Below, in pieces: positions 6,505 to 11,871 of a stretch of 11,871 bases of DNA. The notes below the pieces were generated by a model. That model saw only the letters and a program-made list of their open reading frames with translations. It was not told where the DNA came from and did not search any database. The translations under genes and the position numbers were made by a program. The stretch comes from Oscillospiraceae bacterium (GTDB lineage: Bacteria; Bacillota; Clostridia; Oscillospirales; UBA929): positions 1 through 11,871 of the forward strand of contig JAISVO010000073.1 in the NCBI GenBank assembly GCA_031271525.1. Direction: 5' to 3'. How positions within the stretch are numbered: the first letter of the stretch is position 1; the number at the start of each line of letters is the position of its first letter.

Positions 6505-7785
6505 GTGTCAAAAGAGCCTATGAAGCTGGTGTTTATCGGGGCGGGGAGCATGAGCTTCGGCATCCCGATGTTCCGCGACATCTTTGTAAACCCGATGATG
6601 GCGGGTTCGACGCTGGCGCTGGTGGATATTGATCCGGAGAATCTGGACCGCATGACAAGGCTTGCCCACAGGATGAACGAGGTCAGCGGCTTGGGGCTGA
6701 AGGTCGTCGCGTCCGCCGACCGCCGTTCGGCACTGCGGGGGGCGCACTTCGTGGTCAGCAGCATCGCGATCGAGCGCTGCGAACTGTGGAAGAAAGATTT
6801 TTTAATTCCAAAGAGGTATGGGGTGCGGCATTGCCTCGGGGAGAACGGGGGGCCGGGCGCCCTCTTCTTTGGGATGCGTACCATCCCGGTTGTGATGGAC
6901 ATCGTCCGGGATATGGAGGAGCTATGCCCGGAAGCGTATTTCCTCAACTTCTCTAACCCCGAGACCCGGATTGTGCTGGCGGTCAGCAAGTACTCAAAGA
7001 TCAAGTGCATCGGGCTGTGCCACGGCGTCTTCATGACGCTGAACGACCTCGCGAAAATGCTGAACCGCGCGCCGGACAGCATGAAGGCGCTGGCCGCCGG
7101 AATGAACCACTTCCAGTGGCTTATAAAGCTTCAAGACGCCCGTACGGGGAAAAACCTCTACCCGGAGCTGGCGGAGGCCGACCGGACGTTTGACCCGGCG
7201 TTTGAGCCGTATACCCGCCGGATGTACCGGGCGTTCGGGCTGTGGCCCACCTGCTCGGATACCCACTTAGGCGAATACCAAGCATACGGCTACGAGGCGG
7301 GGGAGCAAGGCTACGATTTCGACGGGGACGCCCGCGACCGCGTTCAAACCGCAAACGACATCGAGCGGGCCGTGCGGGGAGAGGCCAACCTCGCGGAGTG
7401 GCTCACCCCGTCCGGGGAGAAGGCGGTGGAGGTGATCACCTCTCTATACTTCGACCAGCCGAAAATCATCCCCTCCGCGATTGTGTACAACGACGGGGCG
7501 ATCAGCAACCTCCCCGGCGACATCGCGGTGGAGGTGCCGGTTGCGGCGGACGGCACCGGGATTCATAAGTTCCACATCGGGGAGGTACCCCTCGCGGTCA
7601 AGAACCTGATGAACCTGCAGGTCGGTCCGCAGCAGCTGGCGGTGGAGGCCGCCGTGCGCGGCTCGAAGGAAATCGCCCTGCAGGCGCTGCTGTGCGACCC
7701 GGTGACCAACAGCTGCCGCGCCGCCATGGCGCTGCTGGACGAGCTGTGGGAGGCCAACAAAGAATACATCCGATATTGCCTGTAG
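6505..7785 (+). CDS. Glycoside hydrolase family 4 (NAD/Mn-dependent glycosidase)
   Basis: A 426-residue protein with the GH4 architecture. The N-terminal Rossmann loop is V-F-I-G-A-G-S-M-S-F-G (residues 9-19) and D41 probably binds the NAD ribose. The family blocks E-N-G-G-P-G-A-L-F-F-G (113-123) and N-F-S-N-P-E (148-153) follow. The metal ligands are Cys172 in L-C-H-G and His202 in G-M-N-H-F. D-T-H-L-G-E-Y at 252-258 is the conserved late motif. GH4 enzymes hydrolyse glycosides by transient oxidation at C3 and elimination, in the cytoplasm. The C-H-G-V motif resembles that reported for alpha-glucuronidase/galacturonidase-type members rather than the C-N-V-P or C-D-M-P of phospho-glycosidases, suggesting a non-phosphorylated and perhaps acidic sugar. 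I recall that motif rule rather than having tested it. Alternative starts are TTG 6481 and ATG 6520. Length is normal for the family. Confidence 0.9.
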   Translation: MSKEPMKLVFIGAGSMSFGIPMFRDIFVNPMMAGSTLALVDIDPENLDRMTRLAHRMNEVSGLGLKVVASADRRSALRGAHFVVSSIAIERCELWKKDFLIPKRYGVRHCLGENGGPGALFFGMRTIPVVMDIVRDMEELCPEAYFLNFSNPETRIVLAVSKYSKIKCIGLCHGVFMTLNDLAKMLNRAPDSMKALAAGMNHFQWLIKLQDARTGKNLYPELAEADRTFDPAFEPYTRRMYRAFGLWPTCSDTHLGEYQAYGYEAGEQGYDFDGDARDRVQTANDIERAVRGEANLAEWLTPSGEKAVEVITSLYFDQPKIIPSAIVYNDGAISNLPGDIAVEVPVAADGTGIHKFHIGEVPLAVKNLMNLQVGPQQLAVEAAVRGSKEIALQALLCDPVTNSCRAAMALLDELWEANKEYIRYCL

Positions 7786-7793
7786 AAGGAAGG
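7786..7793 (+). promoter_or_regulatory. Ribosome binding site of the aminotransferase gene
   Basis: AAGGAAGG begins directly after the GH4 stop codon and ends 9 bases before ATG 7803. This favours 7803 over in-frame starts inside the GH4 gene. Confidence 0.6.
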
Positions 7794-7802
7794 TCAGCGT
7801 TT

Positions 7803-9314
7803 ATGTTCCAATCAACCGCGCTCTCCCTGCGGGACCTGCTGGGTTCCGAGTATATCGAGGCCGCCGTTGCCGGCGCGTCGTTCCTTACCGGACAACCGGC
7901 GGAGACGTTCTTAGCCGCCGCCGACGAGAAAGTGGCGCTGTATCCGGAGGCGCACCGGCAAAGGCTGGACGAGCTGAGCGCGTATGTCGGCAAGAATGTC
8001 GCTCCCGGGCTGGAAGCCTCGCCGGACGGCGCCGCCACCGACAGCTTCCGCAAAGTCTTCGATCGGGCGGCGAGTCCGGTCAGCTGTTTCGGCCCCTACC
8101 GGGTCGGCGAGTCGGGGAAACTGTACTTCACCGGCAAGAGCGAGCATTACCACACCCCGCTGGGTCATGCCTTCCCCGGGTTCAAGCTGGTGGAAAACGC
8201 CAAAAAACTTTTGATCGGCAACGCGACCCACAACAACACCCGGGGTTACGTTACCCGCCTGATGGAACGGGAGCTTGTCCGCTGCGCGAACGGGGGCGCG
8301 CTGCCGCAGCCCGACGCGTCCGGCGTTCTGAACCGGGTGCTCAGCTTGGAGACGGGGTCCCTCGCGGTGGAAGCCGGGATCAAGATGATGCTGGCGCGGT
8401 TTTTCCGATATGAAGCCGCCGACAGCGCGCCCGTCCACTCTGGGAAGACCCCCGTCTTTTTGGTGATGGGGGACGGAGGCGCGAACTATCACGGCACCAC
8501 CGTCCTTGCCCAGACGCTTCGCGGACTGTGGCCCGAAATACCCGAAAAAGCCGGGGACCTGTACCGCGTCGCCTATGTAACCCCGAACGATCCCGGCGAC
8601 TTCGCCGAGAAGATCCGGCGGAACAATCAGGGGTCGCTAAAGACGGCGGGATTCCTCCACGAAATCGTTATGATGAACCACGGCGGACTCCGCCTGACCG
8701 ACGGATACCTGCAAGGCTGTTACGCGCTGTGCCGCGAGTACGGAACCCCAACCCTCTGCGACGAGATCCAGAGCTGTCTCTGGACGGAGGAACTGCTCCT
8801 GTTCAAGCGGGTGGGCATACGGCCCGACTGTGTGGCGGTGGGCAAAGGGTTCCCGGCGGGCGAGTATCCGGCGTCCCGGCTGATCCTCACCAAGGAGATG
8901 GACAGCCTCGCCCAGTTCGGCGCGCTGGTCACAAACGGGCAGGAGGAGCTGGCGTCCCTCGTCTACCTCATCTCGATGGCGTTCTGCCGCCTCAACGGCG
9001 AGCACATCCGCACGGTGGGCGAAGCTTATCACAGGGGGCTTGAGGCGCTGGTTGAAGGGTACCCGGCGCTGCTGACCGCCGCCGAAGGCGAAGGGTTTTT
9101 ATCGTCGCTTACCTTCAAAACGATGGAATCCGCGGTCCTCTTTGCGAAGGGGATGTCGGCGTCCTGCGTGGATGTCAGCGCCCAGACGTATAAGAAATCA
9201 ACGCCGCCCGCCGTCCTGACAAAGCTTCCGGTCATCACGACAGAGGTGATGGCGGATATGGTGCTTTCAAAAATGGAGGGCGTTTTGCGCTCAATCGGAG
9301 GGGACAATGGCTGA
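7803..9314 (+). CDS. Class-III PLP aminotransferase-fold enzyme
   Basis: A 503-residue fold-type-I PLP enzyme of the class-III (ornithine/omega-aminotransferase, glutamate-1-semialdehyde aminomutase) group. Visible landmarks are T-G-S-L-A-V-E-A (184-191, phosphate-binding turn and helix), Y-H-G-T-T (229-233), E287, and C-D-E-I-Q-S (319-324) with Asp320 for the PLP ring nitrogen and Gln323. The Schiff-base lysine is Lys348 in A-V-G-K-G-F. The usual glycine-rich T-F-x-G-N-P segment is replaced by A-L-V-T-N-G-Q-E-E-L-A. The protein is longer than the usual 420-460 residues because of a roughly 90-residue N-terminal extension. It may aminate or deaminate a keto-sugar or cyclitol made by the neighbouring dehydrogenases. 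Class-III members can also be racemases or epimerases of amino acids, which would fit the D-aminopeptidase upstream. Its end overlaps the next gene by 8 bases. Confidence 0.85.
   Translation: MFQSTALSLRDLLGSEYIEAAVAGASFLTGQPAETFLAAADEKVALYPEAHRQRLDELSAYVGKNVAPGLEASPDGAATDSFRKVFDRAASPVSCFGPYRVGESGKLYFTGKSEHYHTPLGHAFPGFKLVENAKKLLIGNATHNNTRGYVTRLMERELVRCANGGALPQPDASGVLNRVLSLETGSLAVEAGIKMMLARFFRYEAADSAPVHSGKTPVFLVMGDGGANYHGTTVLAQTLRGLWPEIPEKAGDLYRVAYVTPNDPGDFAEKIRRNNQGSLKTAGFLHEIVMMNHGGLRLTDGYLQGCYALCREYGTPTLCDEIQSCLWTEELLLFKRVGIRPDCVAVGKGFPAGEYPASRLILTKEMDSLAQFGALVTNGQEELASLVYLISMAFCRLNGEHIRTVGEAYHRGLEALVEGYPALLTAAEGEGFLSSLTFKTMESAVLFAKGMSASCVDVSAQTYKKSTPPAVLTKLPVITTEVMADMVLSKMEGVLRSIGGDNG
9297..9303 (+). 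promoter_or_regulatory. Ribosome binding site inside the aminotransferase 3' end
   Basis: GGAGGGG lies just before ATG 9307, inside the last codons of the aminotransferase gene. It supports 9307 as the start of the second Gfo/Idh gene and suggests translational coupling. Confidence 0.6.
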
Positions 9315-10428
9315 GAAAATTCGTTTCGGGCTGATCGGCTGCGGCTTGATGGGCAAGGAGTTCGCGTCGGCGTGCGCCCGGTGGTTCCACCTCGGCGCCG
9401 GTCTGCCCCGCCCCGAGATCATGGCCGTCTGCGACGTGAACAAAGACAATACCCTCTGGTTTACCCAAAACGTGCCGACTGTCACAAATGCCTTTACCGA
9501 CTATCGTGAGCTGCTCAAACAGGACTCGCTGGACGCGGTCTACGCCGCGGTGCCGCACTTTTTGCACGAGGAGATCTATACGGCGGTGATTGAAGCGGGC
9601 AAACACCTGCTGGGGGAGAAGCCCTTTGGGATGGACCGGAAACAAAATGCCGCGATCCTTGCCGCGCTGCAACGCCGTCCGGAGGTTTTCGCGCGCTGCA
9701 CCGGGGAGTATCCCTACTTCCCCGGCGCGCAGAGGGTGATTGAGCGGTTCCGTTCGGGTCGGCTCGGGACGATTATGGAGGTCCGTTCGGGCATCCGCCA
9801 CGCGAGCGACCTCGACCCCCGGAAGCCGATCAACTGGAAGCGTGTCGCGAAATTCAACGGGGAATACGGCTGTATGGGCGACCTCGGCGCGCATACCCAC
9901 CATATCCCTCTGCGGTTGGGGTTCGCTCCGCATAATGTCCGGGCGGTGCTGCAGAATATAACGAAGACCCGGCCCGACGGCAAGGGCGGCGTCGTCCCCT
10001 GCGACACATGGGACAACGCGACCCTTCTCTGCGAGTGCGGAGCGCCGGGGGAGGCCTTCCCGATGCTGCTGGAAACTAAGCGGATGTCCCCCGGGAGCAC
10101 CAGCGACTGGTTTATTGAAATCTACGGCACCGAGGCGTCGGCGCGCTTTTCCTCAGCGGACCCGGCGGCGTTCCACTATTGCGTTAACAACGTCTGGAGC
10201 CGGGAACTGATCGGGCAGAAGACGATGCTGCCGTCGATCACGGGGGGGACGTTTGAGTTCGGCTTCGGCGACGCGCTGCTACAGATGTACGGCGCGTTTG
10301 TCGCCGAGCTGAGCGGGGCTGATGTCCCCTTCGGCCTGATGACCCCGGAGGAGACCGGACGCTCCCACGCCCTCCTGACAGCGGCCCTGCGCTCCCACGA
10401 GACGGGGTCGGCGGCGGAGATTGAATGA
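9307..10428 (+). CDS. Gfo/Idh/MocA oxidoreductase, second copy
   Basis: A 373-residue NAD(P)-dependent oxidoreductase. The Rossmann loop G-C-G-L-M-G (residues 11-16) is a textbook G-x-G-x-x-G. V-C-D-V-N at 41-45 carries the acidic residue expected for NAD ribose binding, and E-K-P sits at 104-106. G-D-L-G-A-H-T-H-H (191-199) matches the family's active-site D-x-G-x-H helix. The C-terminal domain is complete (to 373) and lacks the cysteine insert of the first copy. The two Gfo/Idh proteins of the cluster are clearly divergent, so they are not recent duplicates and probably act at different steps. The gene overlaps the aminotransferase by 8 bases and the kinase by 4, so it is translated with both. 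A dehydrogenase that makes the keto group used by the aminotransferase is a reasonable role, but the substrate is not visible. Confidence 0.88.
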   Translation: MAEKIRFGLIGCGLMGKEFASACARWFHLGAGLPRPEIMAVCDVNKDNTLWFTQNVPTVTNAFTDYRELLKQDSLDAVYAAVPHFLHEEIYTAVIEAGKHLLGEKPFGMDRKQNAAILAALQRRPEVFARCTGEYPYFPGAQRVIERFRSGRLGTIMEVRSGIRHASDLDPRKPINWKRVAKFNGEYGCMGDLGAHTHHIPLRLGFAPHNVRAVLQNITKTRPDGKGGVVPCDTWDNATLLCECGAPGEAFPMLLETKRMSPGSTSDWFIEIYGTEASARFSSADPAAFHYCVNNVWSRELIGQKTMLPSITGGTFEFGFGDALLQMYGAFVAELSGADVPFGLMTPEETGRSHALLTAALRSHETGSAAEIE

Positions 10429-11756
10429 TGGAGCATGTTTTGACGCTGGACGTTGGGACGACCTCGGTGAAGGCCGCCCTGTGGGACAGGGAACTCAATC
10501 TGGTGTCCCTCTCCCTGCGGGAATACGGCTTGCTCTACCCGAAACCCAATTGGGTGGAGGTAAACCCCGAGGCGTATTGGGACGCCGCTACGGACGGCAC
10601 CAAGGAGGTGCTGGCGAAGTCGGGTGTCAGCCCCGGCGATGTCTGCTCCGTTGCGTGCACCACCCAAGGCGAGACATTGATCCCTGTGGGGGCTGACGGA
10701 GAACCGATCGGGAACGCCATCGTCTGGCTGGATGAGAGGGCGGGGGACGAAGCCGCCCGGTTGGAGCGAACCTTCGGGACCGAACTGTTCTTTTCCAAAA
10801 CCGGGCTGCCCGAGCTGACGGGGGCCTGCCCCGCCGCAAAGGCGCTCTGGCTCCGCAAGCGGCCCGAATACGCGGGGATGCGGAAACTCCTCCTGCCGGA
10901 GGACTACCTCATCCACAAGATGACGGGGGCGCCGGTGAGCAACCCCGCCCTCGTCACCTCCGCCGGATGGCTGGACATCCGGGCGGACAAGCTTTGGGAC
11001 GGGATGCTCTCGGAGATTTTACTCCCCCCGTCCTATCTGCCGGAAATGCGGGAACCCGGAACCGCCGCGGGGACGCTGACCCGCGAAGCCGCCGCCGCGC
11101 TGGGGCTGCGTGAGGGAACCCCTGTCGCGGTCGGCGCGATGGATCAGGTCGCTTCCGCGCTGGGCGCGGGAAACGGGGATCCGGGGATCGTCTTCGAGAC
11201 ATCCGGCACCGCTCTGGTCGCCTCCTGTGTCACCGACCGCTTTGACGGGGTTTTACGCGCGCCCGCGACCTTTTACCGGTTTACCGAACCGGGAAAATTC
11301 TTGCTCCTGAGCTTTGAGCCGTCCGCCGGGCTGTGGCTCAAGTGGTTCCGGGACGCGTTCTGCCCCGAACTCGCCGGGCGGGCCGACGCCTACGCCGTGA
11401 TGGACTCTTGGGCGGCCGACGCTTCCTCGGCCGTGCGTTTCGACGGGTCGGGCCTGACACGCGGGTTGTCCGGGCTGACCCTGTCGTCAACGCGGGGCGG
11501 CTGTGTCCGGGCGATTCTGGAAGCCCTCGCCGAGAGCCTGAAAGAACATTTGGAACGGATCGAGACCTACGGCATCCGGGCCGGCGAGGTGCGTTCCCTC
11601 GGCGGCGGCGCGAAGAGCCGTCTCTGGCGGGAGATTAAGTCAAAAATCTGCGGCGTGCCGGTCACCGTCGGCCCGGTCACCGAAACGGCGTCGCTCGGCG
11701 CCGCGATGTTAGCCTCCGGCGTCTTGAGAACCTTTTTGAAAAAAAGTTCTCAATGA
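10425..11756 (+). CDS. FGGY-family carbohydrate kinase, shortened
   Basis: A 443-residue sugar kinase of the xylulokinase/gluconokinase-like FGGY family, which transfers phosphate from ATP to a sugar or polyol. Motifs in order: phosphate-1 loop D-V-G-T-T-S-V-K (9-16), substrate loop W-L-D-E-R-A (101-106), catalytic base Asp240 in G-A-M-D-Q, phosphate-2 E-T-S-G-T-A (258-263) and adenosine loop S-L-G-G-G-A-K-S (391-398). It is shorter than the usual 480-510 residues. The stretch before R-G-L-S-G-L-T-L lacks the family's G-E-R-x-P-x-x-D-P segment, and the protein ends soon after A-S-L-G-A-A-M-L-A, where relatives continue for some 30-50 residues. The core catalytic residues remain, so activity is possible but uncertain. 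The start is ATG 10425 overlapping the previous stop (ATGATG); ATG 10428, 8 bases after GGAG, is equally plausible. The last codons lie in an inverted repeat. Confidence 0.87.
   Translation: MMEHVLTLDVGTTSVKAALWDRELNLVSLSLREYGLLYPKPNWVEVNPEAYWDAATDGTKEVLAKSGVSPGDVCSVACTTQGETLIPVGADGEPIGNAIVWLDERAGDEAARLERTFGTELFFSKTGLPELTGACPAAKALWLRKRPEYAGMRKLLLPEDYLIHKMTGAPVSNPALVTSAGWLDIRADKLWDGMLSEILLPPSYLPEMREPGTAAGTLTREAAAALGLREGTPVAVGAMDQVASALGAGNGDPGIVFETSGTALVASCVTDRFDGVLRAPATFYRFTEPGKFLLLSFEPSAGLWLKWFRDAFCPELAGRADAYAVMDSWAADASSAVRFDGSGLTRGLSGLTLSSTRGGCVRAILEALAESLKEHLERIETYGIRAGEVRSLGGGAKSRLWREIKSKICGVPVTVGPVTETASLGAAMLASGVLRTFLKKSSQ
11724..11753 (+). repeat. Perfect inverted repeat forming the 3' end of the kinase gene
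   Basis: TTGAGAAC (11724-11731) and GTTCTCAA (11746-11753) are exact reverse complements separated by 14 bases of T5 and A7, which can pair further after one C-A mismatch. The repeat ends directly before the TGA stop and encodes the last residues of the kinase. It is AT-rich in a GC-rich gene. There is no U-tract after it on either strand, so it is not a standard intrinsic terminator. It may be a small dispersed palindromic element, an RNA-processing hairpin, or chance. Confidence 0.45.
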
Positions 11757-11774
11757 ATCCCCCAAAAATTTCAT

Positions 11775-11780
11775 GGAAGG
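11775..11780 (+). promoter_or_regulatory. Ribosome binding site of the last gene
   Basis: GGAAGG ends 8 bases before ATG 11789, the normal spacing. An ATG at 11773 lies in another frame, overlaps the site, and has no site of its own. Confidence 0.55.
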
Positions 11781-11788
11781 TGAACACC

Positions 11789-11871
11789 ATGCCCGTACCG
11801 CATAAACCCCGCATCGGACTACTGGCGCTGATGCTGCGGGACTACGAACCGATCTTCCCGGGGATCATCGA
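11789..11871 (+). CDS. Probable L-fucose/L-arabinose isomerase-family protein, 3'-partial
   Basis: Only the first 27 codons are in the window. The N-terminus (K-P-R-I-G-L-L-A-L-M-L, then P-I-F-P-G-I-I) resembles the opening beta strand and following segment of the L-fucose/L-arabinose isomerase-like family, whose members start with a K-I-G-L-L-type strand and soon reach P-G-I/L. Such enzymes interconvert aldoses and ketoses and often sit beside FGGY kinases, which phosphorylate the ketose. The preceding ribosome site is well placed and the gene follows the kinase by 32 bases, so it belongs to the same operon unless the intervening hairpin ends transcription. With so few residues the family call is tentative; another sugar-binding or oxidoreductase-like N-terminus is possible. 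Confidence 0.5.
   Translation, partial: MPVPHKPRIGLLALMLRDYEPIFPGII

Noticed and set aside
6042..7082. Long minus-strand open frame of 346 codons opposite the first Gfo/Idh and GH4 genes
   Set aside because: A shadow of high-GC codon usage; it spans two well-supported genes and has no recognisable domain.
7692..7802. Upstream in-frame start extending the aminotransferase by 37 residues
   Set aside because: It would run deep into the GH4 gene; AAGGAAGG directly before ATG 7803 marks the natural start.
11724..11753. Rho-independent terminator at the end of the kinase gene
   Set aside because: The stem is AT-rich and no run of T follows on either strand; the next gene starts 32 bases after the kinase stop with a good ribosome site.

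Overview
The window is one tightly packed, single-direction gene cluster of eleven genes, all on the + strand, from a bacterium of fairly high GC content. Strong AAGGAGG-type ribosome sites, GTG/TTG start candidates, a response-regulator/AraC-type activator and the mix of sugar enzymes suggest a high-GC member of the Bacillota, such as a gut- or rumen-type Clostridia lineage. This is inferred from style and gene families; there is no marker gene. I see no tRNA, rRNA, CRISPR, transposase or integrase. No gap between genes exceeds about 35 bases, so no stretch over 300 bases lacks a gene.

Layout: (1) 1-1266, the 3' part of a sialidase/BNR-repeat-like protein whose start lies outside the window. 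(2) 1293-2339, an AraC-family regulator whose N-terminus looks like a response-regulator receiver that has lost its phosphorylation residues and carries cysteines there instead. (3) 2336-3622, an MFS transporter. (4) 3619-4446, an M55 (DppA-like) D-aminopeptidase. (5) 4451-5329, a TIM-barrel sugar isomerase/epimerase-like protein. (6) 5349-6476, a Gfo/Idh/MocA oxidoreductase with a cysteine-rich insert. (7) 6505-7785, a GH4 NAD/Mn-dependent glycosidase. (8) 7803-9314, a class-III PLP aminotransferase-fold enzyme. (9) 9307-10428, a second Gfo/Idh/MocA oxidoreductase. (10) 10425-11756, a short FGGY sugar kinase. (11) 11789 to the window edge, the start of a probable L-fucose/L-arabinose isomerase-type protein.

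Most junctions overlap (ATGA at 2336 and 3619, ATGATG at 10425, 8 bases at 9307) or are under 35 bases apart, so the genes look co-transcribed and often translationally coupled. The likely logic is a dedicated scavenging pathway. The regulator senses a compound, the MFS protein imports it, and the sialidase-like protein, the GH4 enzyme and the M55 peptidase trim glycosidic and D-amino-acyl bonds. The Gfo/Idh, TIM-barrel and aminotransferase enzymes then convert the sugar (or amino-sugar or cyclitol) core, and the isomerase/kinase pair would feed central metabolism. Three NAD-dependent sugar-redox enzymes, a PLP enzyme and a D-aminopeptidase in one operon do not match any standard sugar operon I know. 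The substrate is unknown; a modified glycoside carrying an amino or D-aminoacyl group is my best guess.

The main oddities are the cysteine-bearing pseudo-receiver of the regulator, the FGGY kinase that is shortened both internally and at its C-terminus, and an AT-rich perfect inverted repeat that forms the very end of the kinase gene.
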